This document shows, one piece after another, positions 10,868 to 22,737 of a stretch of 64,000 bases of DNA. Each line of letters begins with the position of its first letter. The first letter of the stretch is position 1. This DNA comes from Humulus lupulus. Its lineage: Eukaryota; Streptophyta; Magnoliopsida; Rosales; Cannabaceae. The translations under genes were made by a program, and so were the position numbers. The stretch spans positions 98,597,970-98,661,969 of the forward strand of contig NC_084798.1 of assembly GCF_963169125.1 (NCBI RefSeq), written 5' to 3'. Below the pieces are notes generated by a model. It saw only the letters and a program-made list of their open reading frames with translations. It did not search any database and had not been told where the DNA came from.

Positions 10868-12670
10868 TAATCCCTCGAGATTAATCCTTCGAACTCATCT
10901 TTTAACTGCCCACTTTCCTTAGTTATATGACAAATGTACTTGTGGAATCAACAATATTTGTTTTGATCTCTTTTAGCGCATTAGTTGCGCATCGCTTCAG
11001 GTCGTCGAAACGGGACCTGTGTGTCATTTGCTATGTATATGTTTTCTTGAGTATCATTTAACTTGGTGTATACAGTATAGAAAGAAATATTTATCCCCTT
11101 TTTTTCTTCTTACCCCCTTCGGTATAGCACTACCTTTATTATTCTTTGTCTCGGAAGAGTTATCGTTTGAAGGATAATTCATGGCAGGTGCTGCCGAGGT
11201 CATCGCAGAGTTGATGGTTTTCATTGTAGTTATCGGGGCAGGAAGCGCTAATTGTAGCGCCGTCCTGGCCTCTTCTACATTATTAACCCTCTGAGCTCAG
11301 AGAGTAAAATAAGTGACATTCTGCACTAGTTTTCTTTGTAAGTTGTCCCAAAGAGGGCTCCCTGGTAATATTCTGGCTCGAACAACCATTAACTAGCTAC
11401 TACCATCAACATCTTGGGCCTTTGCTGCCTCGATGCTGAATCTAGCCAGATACTTTTTTTTTGTAATTTGCTTGGATGTTTCTTTATGTTCGCCTGATAG
11501 GATGCTTATGGTTTAATGATTTTTCCAGCCTAGAACTACTTCTTGAAATCTTTTGATAACTATTCCCACGATGAGATCGAGTGTCCTTGGAAATTATCGA
11601 ACCAGCTCTTTGCCACCCCTGACAATGTTGTTGGGAAAAGCATGCACCTAAGCTTAAGGCCAATATTACTGGCTCTCATGACGATGTTAAATGTGCTCAA
11701 ATGGCTGATTGGGTCAGTATTTCCATCATACGACGCTACGTGTAGTATCTTAAACTTGTGGGGAAAAGGTGTGCTCGAATTGTAAGGAGCGATAGGCTAG
11801 AGTTCTCATCTAAGTCGTACGCCTTATCTTTATCTTTTCATTCTTGGAAGAGCCTGAAATATTCCTCAAGTTGTCTTGTCTTGTCTTGGACCGAATCTAC
11901 CACAGGCAAAACTTGTACTACTGGGGGCTGGTTATTGTTCATAGGAACTCTAGTTCCTTGCTGTAGTATCAAGTTATAGTTATTCTCGTACATAGGTTGT
12001 AAGGGCTCCCTTTTGGCGTTTAATTGTACCTTTAGATCATGGTTCTGGGGTTGATTGCTCCTAGTTCTATTTCAAGTGATCTCATAGATCTGAGTTAAGA
12101 TTAGGATAATCCTCATAATACCTAGGTTCAGTGTTGTACACTCACCGACCTACTATAATCCTAATTGTCACTCTAGAAGCTAACAGTATTTTGTTGTCGT
12201 GGGGCTTGGTTTCGAGGTGGATTTCTCACATGTACCTTGATCCCTGTTGCACGTGACCTTGAAACATAACTTTCAGACGGCTGGGGTTCTCTTCGGCATG
12301 CCCCCGCGGGGGCTTTGTGACCATCTCTACTCTCGGGCCCAATTCGATGGTTACTATCTAGGCTATTACTCAATAACACTCTGGGCTAGCCTTTGTGGAG
12401 CTCCCTCGTTAGTTCGTGGTCCACCAGGGGCCTGTGGCAGTACAATTTGAATGGGTGATGGATGTTTGATAGGAGATTGAGGAAGCCTGATTGGAGATGG
12501 AGGTGGTCTTTCATTGTTTGTGGTTGGCCTCACTGGTTCTGCGTTATTATTCTAGGATGCTTGTGGGGCATCTTGGTTATTCCTAATAGTGACTAGAACC
12601 TCTCTTGGCTGGTTGGTTCACGAGGGGTTTTGAGATGATTCACTAGTTGAGGCAACAATAGGTTCTGACA
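10868..12670 (-). pseudogene. T1 gag
   Basis: Minus-strand fragments in several frames give the Tat-like gag. There is a proline- and Arg-rich N-terminal part near 12650-12200, then HKFKILHVASYDGNTDPISHL and LFPTTLSGVAKSWFD (the Retrotrans_gag fold, about 11780-11570). The C-terminal zinc-binding-like segment YC-x-FHKYICH ... GQLKDEFEGLI is at 10963-10870. Stops are frequent. Gag would form the virus-like particle. The N-terminus ends at the junction with element A, so start codon, leader and LTR are missing. Confidence 0.75.
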
Positions 12671-12719
12671 GGGAATGCTGCGTCAGAGGCTTTGCCTGCT
12701 ACTATAGTACTGGTCGTAC

Positions 12720-13590
12720 AACAACAAACAGAGATAGAGAACCGTTGAGAGTTGTTATATGAACGGTTTAGGAAACAACACCATCCAGTTTTGAGGGTAG
12801 CACAGATCCAATGAAGGAAAATGAGTGGATGAGTATGATCACATTCATCCTAGACTTTATGAGGGTGGTGGGCAATGAGAGGGTGGCCTATTCCACGTAC
12901 ATGTTTCAGGAGGATGCCTGAATCTGGTGGGAGGCGGTGTCCGAGACTAGGGATGTAACCACAATGAGTTGGGAAGAAGTCAGAGATGTGTTTAATGAGA
13001 AATATTATAATGAGGTAGTGAGAGATGCGAAGGTAGATGAATTCAAAAGTCTGGTTCAGGGAAATATGTCAGTAACAGAATACACCCTGAAGTTTGATAG
13101 GTTAGCCAAGTTTGCTATGGACTTGGTGCCTACTGATGTGACAAGGAAGGAGAGATTCCTTAGGGAGATGAACTCTATGATAGCCCGGGATGTCAAAATT
13201 ACAACAATACCTGGTGTGATGACATACACTCATGTAGTAGAGAGAGCCCTTACTGCAGAGGGCACTGAGAACAAGATTTGGTGCGAGAACGCGGCCAGAA
13301 GGGATACCAGGAGAATGGAACCTCCCTTTATAGGATCTAGTAGGGGCGGAGGCCCTAGTGATCAGAAAAGGAAGACCCCAGATATTGTTTTGGCTTCTGG
13401 TCCTGATAGGAGGCCATAGGGTGTACAGATTGGCCGCCACGTCGACAATGAGAACTGAAGGACATATCCAGAGTGTGCCAGATGTAGAAGACATCATCTG
13501 GGGGAGTGTCGGGGTGTGCTTTCTATGTGGGATTGTGGGGCTTCTCAAGAAGAACTTCCAAAGAATGAAGAAAGAGGAACTGAAAAAGGT
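12720..13590 (+). pseudogene. A gag
   Basis: The Retrotrans_gag fold is clear at 12937-13300: MSWEEVRDVFNEKYY, MSVTEYTLKFDRLAKFA, LVPTDVTRKERFLREM. Upstream, FEGSTDP and the SMITSILDFMRVVG-like helix are readable with stops. After a frameshift near 13390 the zinc knuckle appears as CFLCGIVGLLKKNF; its His and last Cys are replaced by Leu and Phe, so metal binding is lost. Gag packages element RNA into particles. No start codon can be chosen because the 5' end is disrupted. Confidence 0.85.
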
Positions 13591-13599
13591 GGACAGCTC

Positions 13600-13998
13600 G
13601 ACTCGAACTCGAGTGTTTGCACTGACGCAGGCTGAGGTTGAGGCTAGACCCTCAGTAGTGACATGTCAGCTTTCTAATGCTGGCATTTCTTATACTGTAT
13701 TGATTGACTCTGGTGCTACACACTCTTATGTTTCCAGTAGGATTATTGATAGACTGTGTAGGCGATTTAATTATTATACTGTGGGGTTTGAGACATTATT
13801 ACCCACTGGGGAGTTAGTAGTTTCCAAGAGATGGTTTAGATAACTGCCAGTGACAGTGGATGACACAGAGTTGTCAGTTGACTTGATAGAGTTGGTTATG
13901 ACCGACTTTGATATGATTTTGGGGATGGAATGGTTAACTAAATATGGGATGACCAATGATTGGAAAAAGAAGTTGGTAACCTTTGAGCATGAGGGTTA
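13600..13998 (+). pseudogene. A aspartic protease
   Basis: The reading RVFALTQAEVEARP leads to VLIDSGATHSYVS, which holds the intact DSGAT active site. LLPTGELVVS and, past a stop at 13841-13843, DFDMILGMEWLTKYG follow. It is a chromovirus retropepsin of normal size. The stop, and a run of T bases at 14008-14019 that breaks the frame into RT, show decay. Confidence 0.88.
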
Positions 13999-14017
13999 GG
14001 ACCCCCCTTTTTTTTTT

Positions 14018-15510
14018 GTCACCATGCATGGACCCCGTGTACCTATGATTTCAACATTTAGGGCTAGGGAGTTGTTGCGAGTGGGTTGCATAGGATTCCT
14101 GGCTAGCGTGGTCGATACCGCTCAAGTTGTGCAAGTGGGACCAGAAGAGACTAGGTTAGTCTGTGTATTTCTAGATGTGTTCCTAGAGGAATTACCAGGG
14201 TTGTCGCCACATAGAGAGATATAATTTGTTATTGAGCTAGCACCAAGGACAGAGCCAGTGTCTAGAGCACCTTGCAGAATGGCCCCAACAAAGTTGAAAG
14301 AACTAAAGGTACAATTACATGAGTTGTTAGACTTGGGTTATTTTAGACCCAGTTTCTCGCCATGGGGTGCGCCATTCCTATTTGTGAAGAAGAAGAATAG
14401 TTCTATGAGGATGTGCGTAGACTACAGGGAACTAAATAAGTTGACCATTAAGAACAAGTATCCTCTACCAAGGATAGATGACTTATTTGATCAACTGCAG
14501 GGTAAAATGGTATTTTCGAAGATATATCTCCGATCTGGTTATCACCAATTGGGGATCAAGAAAGAAGACATACCAAAGAAAACCTTATGTACCAAATCTG
14601 GGCATTATGAGTTCCTCGTCATATCATTTGGTTTGACTAATGCCCTGAAAAACTTCATGGATCTGATGAACAAGGTGTTTAAGGACTATCTGGATCAGTT
14701 TGTGATCGTCTTTATCGACAATATTTTAGTTTATTCGCATTCAGAGGAGGAGCATGAACAACATCTCAGGTTGGTCTTAAAGAGGCTAAGGGAGCACAGA
14801 TTGTTTGCGAGGTTCAAGAAGTGTGAGTTCTGGTTACCTCAAATGACTTTCTTGGGTCATATTGTTAGCAAGGATTGAATCAAGGTAGACCCAACCAAGA
14901 TTGAGGCTATTAGAGACTGGCCAAGGCCAAGGAATGCCTTTGAGATTAGAAGCTTCCTTGGATTGGCGGGTTAGTACAAGAGGTTTATGGAAAGGTTCTC
15001 AAGAATAGCTACCCCACTGACAGAGCTGACACGCAGGAGCCAGAAGTTTGCATGGTCAGATAGATGCGAGAACAACTTACAGGAACTGAAGCAACACTTA
15101 ATTACTGCTCCAGTCTTGAGTCTTCCGACAGATTAGGAAAGGTTCGTAGTTTATTGTGATGCCTCAATGCAAGGGTTAGGCTGTGTCCTTATGCAAGCAG
15201 GGAAGGTGATTGCATATCCATCATGTCAGTTGAAGGATTATGAGCACAGGTATCCTACTCATGATCTGAAGTTAGCAGTAGTGGTCTTTACATTAAACGT
15301 ATGGAGGCATTACCTTTATTGGGAGAAGTGTGAGATATACACTGACCACATGAGCTTGAAGTACCTCTTTACACAGAAGGATTTGAAAATGAGGTAGAGG
15401 CGTTGGTTAGAACTGGTGAAGGACTATGATTGTGACATCATTTATCATCCAGGGAAAGCTAATGTGGTGGCAGATGCCTTAAGACGGAAAGGTCTTGGAC
15501 ACATGTACAG
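14018..15510 (+). pseudogene. A reverse transcriptase and RNase H
   Basis: RT motifs in order: [80 protein letters not shown]. RNase H follows with [32 protein letters not shown] and [11 protein letters not shown]. Two of the three RT catalytic aspartates are lost: FSKID reads FSKIY and FIDD reads FIDN. Stops occur after VSKD, within LAG-YKRF, before ERFVVY and after LKMR. The polymerase is therefore dead although most of its length is readable. Confidence 0.92.
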
Positions 15511-16116
15511 TTTGAGGTAGATATTCAAGAAGTTGGCAGAGGATATGACCAGAGCAGGGATTAAGTTAGTAGTTGGCCAGTTAGCCAACATTACCTTGCA
15601 GTCTACTCTTCTAGAAAGGATAAAGGAGAGTTAGTTAAAAGAGCCACAACTGATGAAGATTAGAGGGGACGTCCTAGATGGAGTAGCTAGGGACTATACA
15701 ATACCAGATATGGGTTTACTGAGGTACAAAGGTCGGATCAGCATTCTGATGGATACTGTTATCAGATAGCAGATTCTTGATGAATCTCACACTACTCTGT
15801 ACTCTTTGCATCCCGACACTACGAAGATGTATCATGATCTGAATACTTTATATTGGTGGCTGGGGATGAAGAGGGATGTAACCGAGTATGTGTCCAACTG
15901 TCTGACGTGTCAGCAAGTAAAGACTGAAAATGAGAGACTAGCGGGGCTATTACAGCCTCTAGATATCCCAAAGTGGAAGTGGGAGGACATCACCATGGAT
16001 TTTGTGATTGGATTTCCCTGGATGGTGGGTCAACACGATTCAGTGTGGGTTACTTAGACTGATACACAAAATCAACTCACTTTCTACCAGTCAGAACGAC
16101 ATACACAGTTGACTAG
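15511..16116 (+). pseudogene. A integrase, N-terminal half
   Basis: The H2C2 zinc-binding region is visible at 15780-15930 (H in LHPDTTKMYHDLN, then CLTCQQVK). The start of the core follows with ITMDFVIGFP, holding the first catalytic Asp, and SVWVT. The frame then shifts to read THFLPVRTTYTVD. Coding stops at 16116, where element F's LTR begins. The missing part is taken up again at 41126. Confidence 0.88.
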
Positions 16117-16256
16117 TGTGGATGCAAAAAATTCAATACTTGTTAAAGACCCACATCTCGTGCTAAGGTCCCATGAAGGCCCAAATACGTACAAGTACCT
16201 ACACCCCTAGATGTGTGTTGGGAAGCCTCGCCAAGTGAAGCCTCATTAGCCACATG

Positions 16257-16810
16257 GCGCCTTATCTCGCCAAGCTGCAGCAGCTCACGAGACCCTCGTC
16301 TCGCGCCTTGCGTGCCTAGCAGGTGCACCCTGCGAGACCCTCGTCTTGCGCCTCACGTGCCCGGCAGGTGCACCCTGTGAGACCCTCGTCTTGCGCCTCA
16401 CGTGCCCGGTAGGTGCACCCTGTGAGACCCTCATCAGGCGCCTCGTGCACCAAGTAGCTGCACCCTTGTCTCGCGCCTCGTGTGCCCAGAAGGTGCACCC
16501 CGCGAGACCCTCTTTAGGCACCTCGCGCGCCAAGTAGCTGAACCCTCATCTCGTGCCTCGCGTGCCCAGCAGGTGCACCCTGCAAGATCCCGTCTCGTGC
16601 CTCGCTGGCCCGGCAGGTGGACCCCGTTAGACCCTCATCAGGTGCCTTGCGCACCAAGTAGCTGCACCCTCGTCTCACGCTTCGCGCGCCCAGCAGGTGC
16701 ACCCCGCAAGACCCTCATCTCGCGCCTCGTGTGCCCAGCAGGTGCACCCCGCGAGACCCTCATCAGGCGCCTCGCGCGCTAAATAGCTGTACCCTCGTCT
16801 TGCGCACCAA
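16257..16810 (+). repeat. GC-rich tandem array with 45-bp units and inserted 35-bp units
   Basis: The marker AGGTGCACCC or its variants occurs at about 16321, 16366, 16411, 16491, 16571, 16614, 16695 and 16740. Steps are 45, 45, 80, 80, 43, 81 and 45 bp. The 45-bp unit reads roughly GCGAGACCCTCGTCTCGCGCC then TCGCGTGCCCAGC. The longer steps add a CACCAAGTAGCTGCACCC segment. Array GC content is far above its surroundings. Open frames across it on both strands are a by-product of a period divisible by three; I do not call a gene. Confidence 0.92.
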
Positions 16811-17059
16811 TCAACCACACAACGCCTTACACCATGCACCCTCACAACGCCTTGCTTTCCATGGAAGGTGTAACCAATAGATCAATCATATGAATAGAGG
16901 AGGAACATTCAAAGATTAAAAGAATAGGACGCCTTGAGAGGGTAAGAACATACACATGACGCAAAGGGATTGTACACGTATGAAGTACGTATGGGGGTAC
17001 GACTCTGAAGACCCCAGTTATCTGACCCTAATATCCATGCCAGACAAGTAGTGGTCATA

Positions 17060-19704
17060 TGTAACACCACAAACTCCAGGGACCACTACAGTGTGCCTTG
17101 TAAACAGTGCCAAACTCGCTAATCGAGTCATTTTGCCAAAATCGTGTAACTAAGTATGATTAGCGGTTTAGGGATTAAATTTTTTGGTTAAGATATAACA
17201 TTTCATTAGAACATTTACTATATACATTGGGATCCCAAAAATATAATTTCAGAGTCTACTACAAGAAAATATTTACAACAGGCCGATCTAGGTAGCAAAA
17301 CAGGTTTTAACCCTAGTACCTCTTTCAACCCTTGACCGTGGCGGTCGAGCAGCTCCATATGTACACGCCATCACCTAAGCTCTCCAGCTCAAGGATAGTC
17401 TAGCTTTCTTTTGCCTTTACCTGCACCACATAGCACCTGTGAGCCGAAGCCCAGTAAGAAAACTTATTATGCTCATGAACAGTAATAACAAGTCATCAAA
17501 TCATAAGGCACACGCCTAACAGATATAGCCCTATTCCAGCAGGCAACAAATCCACTCAATGTTGAGTATAACACATCAAATAATGACCATAATAGCCATC
17601 CAGGGCTTTTAGCCTCAAATAGATGAGTGACAGTTGTACTAGTCACTAAGGTGGGTACCGTTCCCAATATCCATGTGACGATAGGGTCACCGGGGCTTAT
17701 AGATAAGTGATCCTTTCACTAGCTTATACAAGATAGGTATCTGGTGAAATAGTCACTAGCATAAACCTGTCGAGTAGATAAGTGATCCTTTCACTAGCTT
17801 AGATAGGATAGGTGCATGATGACTAGTCACCAACATAACCTTCCTCATGACCATAGAGTCATAACCCTGGAACATCATTCCCTAGCCATGTGACAAGCAG
17901 TCACCTAGGCCTTAGGCCCTGGCTCTGAGTAACTAGTCCTAGACTAGCCAAGCGCTTATAAGTTTCGTCGACCTTAGGGTCGGTCCAGCATTAATGACCC
18001 ATATGAGTCATTCAATGCTGATATTGATTAGATCTAATCTTCATTCGGCCCTGCGTTCAGGCGCTTATGCCGTTTCTGACTCTTAGGTCAGTGTCCCTGA
18101 CTAGTCAGTGCCATAAACAAGTAAGCAATGCCACCAAACATATATCATACATCCAATGTCCGAATACAGGGCATTCAACATGCTTACTTAACAAATACTA
18201 GCACAATTAGGATCATGCATAAACACAGAGGCTCAGACTCTGAAAAATATCATACTCAGTATACAAAGCATGTCCTAATCACATGTTTCTCGTGCATTAC
18301 TATAAACATCCAACATGCATCAAGAATAACCATGCATGTCACATATACACAAGGTGCAGTTTTCTTACCTCCGGTTCGAGCGAGAATTAGAACAAGAATG
18401 ACCCTTGAGAACGATCGATCCTTAATCCTTTAGCGGTCACCTAGTCATAACCAAATACAATCTCTGATTAATGAAAATCAACAAAGATAGGGTCTTGACC
18501 TAAACCCCACTCTCGGAACCTCGAAACATACCCACACGGTGAGTAGATTCGATCCCAGGCCTTAAAGATTGAAACCCCGAGACAAAAACCCTTAAAAACA
18601 CTCAAAACAAGGTAGCACTACAGCGCTGCCCTCCTAGGGCCCCAACGCTCAAGACAGAACCGAACCGCCCTAGCCTCCTCTACAGGTAGCGCTGTAGCGC
18701 CCTACACTGGGCGCTGTAGCACTACCTTCAGCCAGCATCTGCCCAGAAAGTTCTTCCTTTGATTCCACCATTTCTAACCCAAACAAAAAGCTTCCAAACA
18801 TCAAATTAAGTCCCAAATAAACCCAAATACCACCTCCACATGTCCTGGGCACCACAACCCCAAGAACCCTAGCCAAAACTCCAACCAATTCCCCACTTTC
18901 CAACACAAAAACCAGATGGAACTCAACTAAGAAAACAAAGCAAAACCAAGAGTTCTAATGGCTAAAAACTCACCTCAATCTCAGCAACACACCCTCTTTA
19001 ATGGTGGAGCATAACCCTAGCTTATCCCAGCTTGGTTCCTTGGCTTGATTCCTCAAACAAAGCTTGAAAATCCAAAGAGAAATGGAGGAGAAAAAACCAC
19101 CGGGAGAGAAGGAAAGCAACACTCTGTTTTTTCCTCTTCTTTCTATAGCCTTAATGGCTTATATCAATCTCTAAGGGTGAAAAGACCTAAATGCCGTCGA
19201 GTCTAAATAAAGCCTTAATAGCCACCAAGGGAAAAACTGTCCTTTCGCACCTATTTCATTAATCATAATTAACACCCTCCAATTCCCGCTATTCTCAATA
19301 TTCTCAAATACCAATAATCCATATCCCATTACCCTTTAATTCCCGGTAATGCATAAACCATTAAACTCACCCCGAGCCCCGAACTTAAACCCATTATGAC
19401 CAGACCGAACACTTGCATTCCATGATCGTCTCATGCCCAAAGGCTCGAACAAATCCACATATAATGTGGTACCATCCAAAACTCACCCCCATGCACGAAA
19501 ATACACAATTACACCCTCAACGGGCCAAATTACCAAAATGCCCTTATATTTAAAATACACCCATATGCATGCATTCATCATCATATTATAATATAATTCA
19601 CATAATCATGCATATGATCACTAAACAACATAATAAATCAATTATGGCCCTCCCGGCCTCCTAATCAAGGTCCTAACCCTTATTAGGAAATTTGGGGCAT
19701 TACA
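17060..19704 (-). repeat. G 3' LTR
   Basis: It runs TGTAACACCACAAAC to GGGGCATTACA on the plus strand, 2645 bp. It aligns along its full length with 22967-25642; in the first 200 bases I count about a dozen substitutions, mostly transitions. It contains the GGCTCA block (reverse, about 17335-17455), short CTAG-centred palindromes at 17690-18108, and the motif AGGTAAGAAAACT (reverse, 18358-18370). Confidence 0.95.
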
Positions 19705-19718
19705 ACTATCCCCTCCTC
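19705..19718 (-). promoter_or_regulatory. G polypurine tract
   Basis: On the minus strand the bases just before the 3' LTR read ATGAGGAGGGGATAGT. This purine-rich stretch is where plus-strand DNA synthesis is primed in LTR retrotransposons. The same GGAGGGGATAGT precedes the LTR at 47151. Confidence 0.85.
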
Positions 19719-20074
19719 ATAGAAATTTCGTCCTCAAAATTTATCTATACAGCCCGGAATAAGCATTCCGCACAACTGATTCCAGTTTCCCAGGTCTTTC
19801 TCTCGACCTCACTATCTCTGCAACATACCTTAACCCAAGGTACACTCTGTTCCTCAGAACCTTATTACTTCTGCTACAATCTGAACTGGCTATTCCTTAC
19901 CGAAATACTTAACCTTAACCTTCAAATTCTTATGATTCAACTCATGAGTTCCTTTAACTCATGTCCATTGCATGGAAGTACATAACACACTGTATACAAC
20001 TGACAGTGCCAAAGATAAGGCTGATCTAGAGTCAACCTAACCAGTCCTATCCAGGACTCAACTGCCAAGAAAAT

Positions 20075-20377
20075 CTAGGGCTTAGCTTGCCCTAAACTCC
20101 TCACCCAATTCCATGATGATACTTTAAGGAAGACACAATCCCCTTCTTGGAACTTCATGTTCCTGCTTTTCAATTCAGTTGAACTTTTCCATTTATTATG
20201 AGAAATGAGCATCCAAGCTTTAACCTCTAGTAACCTCAATAGTCCCCTGAACCAGCTCATGATCCAGATATATATTAACTCATTCATCTTATAAGATGCC
20301 CTTCCAATAATAATTGGATAACCCTCTCTCTCTGATTTACCATAAGTTTGAGAGTAATAACCTGTATTGAATTCCAT
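20075..20377 (-). pseudogene. G integrase C-terminal remnant
   Basis: Minus-strand reading ends with NMKFQEGDCVFLKVSSW. This corresponds to the F-x-GD-x-VFLKVSP stretch of the chromovirus integrase C-terminal domain, present in A as YVFLRVSP. The rest of the frame matches only weakly. From 19719 to 20074, where the chromodomain-like tail would be, I recognise nothing. Confidence 0.6.
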
Positions 20378-21230
20378 CTATATATTCATTGCCTTCTTAA
20401 CCCTTCCAAAACCTGGAAGTCGCACTAGAGTCTTCATCTAATAAGATAGACCTTCAGTTCCCATGAAGGCACACTATCTCACTCATGGACATTCGATACT
20501 GATCAGCTGTATTATTTACTCATCCTTACTGACAAGATAAACTTACTTAAAATACTGGTCCACGATGACCTAAACCAATTCACACTGACCCACTAACCTG
20601 GGCAATCCCATTGCGAAACCCATCGCGATGCTTTGCTTATTTCCATTATAAACTACTCAAAGGCTACCATGGCCTCACCGATTCCCGACACTCTGGTCTG
20701 ACCTATTAACAGGCTAAGAACTTTACCACGCATTCATTACATCCCTCTTCATCTCAGGCCATCACCATGAAGCTTTCATATCCTGTTACACTTCCATGAT
20801 GCTTGAATGAAAAGAATAGGAGAATAACATGAGATTAATCTAGAATCTCCCAATTGATCCCAGAGTCCATCGGATCCCAAATCCGATCCTTATACCTCAA
20901 TAAATTCATACTTGACACTATATAACCCTTAGCTAACCTAGCTAAGACATTCTCCTCAATCTTTCCTATCTGTGATTCACATAATCATCTTTCCTTTTGA
21001 TCTTCCCCTGAGATAATAATCCCATACATAAATCTGGCCACCTTGCCCACCAGAAACTCTACCCTAGTTCTGGTCAGATCCTTTAAGCAACATGTTGCAT
21101 AGGCAATCACTTTTTTCTACTATTGAGGTGTCACAACAACCTTCACACTAATTCTGATCTATAAGAAGACTCAGAATTAATTCCCAAGGAACCTGAAATA
21201 TCTTTACCACCCAAGGAAACCCTTGCCCCT

Positions 21231-22042
21231 AAGGCGTTCCTTAACCTTGGAAAATCTTCGCAGAGAAAATACCACTATATCATCGTCCAAGACGATCACA
21301 ATTCCATTCAAATAAACCTTTGAATGCTCTGTTCATCTTGTTCACAAACACTTGGCATTAAGCAATTTCCCAAGTCATAACTTAGCACTCCCAGTGCCCT
21401 TATCTATTATAATAGCAGACTTCTACATAATCCTTTCCCTGATCTCTAATTGGTACTAACCAGATCCAAGATTCACCTTAGATAATACCATATTACTTAC
21501 TAACTAGGCCTTTTATTCTTACAACCCTGTTTGAGCCATTCAAAACAGTGCCCTAAAACCCGAATCCATTCCTAGCACCAATTCATTTACCATTCTATCT
21601 CTCCATATAAAGGAAACCCTGACAAATCCCTTGGAAACCTGTCCAGAGCTCACAAACTAATCCAGTCTGTCCTGACTCCATTGGCACGAACTAAGTGGTA
21701 TCCACCACACTAGCTAAGAGTTCCATGCATCTCCTTGCCATAGAACTCTAGCTCTCAATACAGATGTCATAAACATATCAAATCCTCGCACAGTGCCAAC
21801 TGTCACAAGGCTTCCCACTTCTAAGCTCAAGAAATACTATTCCTTACTTGCCATTTAAAATTGCTCCAGAATTACTTAATCAATCCATACCCTGGATCAA
21901 ACCAAAGCCAGTCATAACCAGCTTTATCAAAGTCACTAATGAGTCCTTTCACAATAATTCACCCGGTCTCTTAAATTACCAATACAGTATCACTTTTCTA
22001 AGAAGCAAAGAACAACATGGCACTAAAGTCAATCATCATAAC
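21231..22042 (-). pseudogene. G protease-RT remnants
   Basis: Fragments on the minus strand in changing frames: LVMTGFGLIQGMD (end of protease, about 21940-21880), SKVNLGSGYYQLEI (RT FSKIDLRSG region, about 21490), VFVNKMNRAFKGLF and IVIVLDDDIVVFS (RT active-site strand, about 21350-21262). Only about 0.9 kb separates RT from the integrase tail, where over 2 kb is expected, so most of RNase H and the integrase core are deleted. From 20378 to 21230 I see no recognisable coding. Confidence 0.65.
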
Positions 22043-22737
22043 TCATAACTCAGAACTAGAAAGCTGACTTGCCACCCCCGAGGAACTGGTCTCGGTCTCA
22101 GACTCTGATTGCCTCGGAATAAACACTCGAGTTGGAATCGAGCTGTCTATCCCCTTTTGCTCATGCTCTCTTAGCCTTGGGCAATCCTTCTTGAAATGCC
22201 CAACCATGCCACATGCAAAACATGCCCTTGCTCGGCATTCTCCCAGATGACGCCTCTTGCACTGGGTGCATATTGGAGGAGTCTTCCAGCTTTCATTCTT
22301 TCTTGCTCCAATAAGTGGAGATACCACTATCTGAGCTTCGTGCTCTCCAACATCCTTCTTCCCATCTTTTATGCTCTCAACAGCAAGAGCCTTCTCTACC
22401 ACCTAAGCATAGGTAGAGACTTCATGCACTGGGGCAACTCTAATGCCCTGAACTATTATGGGATTCAACCCCTGAATAAACCTTTCCTTTCGAGCTATGT
22501 CTGTGGGTACCATATCAAAAGCAAACTTGGCCAACCCATCAAATCTGCTAACATACTCGGCTACTGTTGCCTTTCCTTGAACGAGATTAAGAAACTCATT
22601 CATCTTAGCAGTCTTAGCTGCATCACAGTAATACTTCTCATTAAACAGCTGTCTAAATTCTTTCCAATCCATCACAGCTGTATCTCGTGTCTGGGATACT
22701 ACCTCCCACCACGTCTGGGCATCATCCCACAGTGCAT
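22043..22737 (-). pseudogene. G gag, almost open
   Basis: From LWDDAQTWWEVVSQTRD the frame runs through MDWKEFRQLFNEKYY, VAEYVSRFDGLAKFAFD, MVPTDIARKERFIQGL to STYA. One TAG follows at about 22405-22403, then the same frame continues through the intact knuckle CFACGMVGHFKKDC (C-x2-C-x4-H-x4-C) to 22043. A second Cys/His set (CTQCKRRHLGEC) precedes it. The N-terminal third is missing: only about 230 bases lie between the PBS and LWDDAQ. It is far better kept than the pol region of the same element. Confidence 0.88.

Larger units (their letters stand above)
1..12675 (-). mobile_element. T1: Tat-like Ty3/gypsy element, split into three pieces
   Basis: Read on the minus strand, the pieces 12675-8790, 6857-5156 and 396-1 give one polyprotein order: gag, protease, RT, RNase H, integrase. 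This is the Ty3/gypsy order. The gag spacer (C-x2-H), the RT start FAWSHSDM and the end NWEGPY are typical of the Tat lineage (family knowledge). Two later insertions, 397-5150 and 6858-8784, each with a matching 5-bp target duplication, interrupt it. The 5' LTR and leader are missing at the head-to-head junction near 12.67 kb, and the 3' LTR lies beyond the left window edge. Many stops and frameshifts make it a dead copy. Confidence 0.85.

Noticed and set aside
16285..16782. Overlapping open frames with repeated peptide on both strands
   Set aside because: They arise from a tandem DNA repeat whose main period (45) is divisible by three. Frames are open on both strands and no known domain appears.
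18670..18906. 78-codon minus-strand ORF repeated at 24596-24832
   Set aside because: It is present in both G LTRs through DNA duplication. The peptide shows no known motif.
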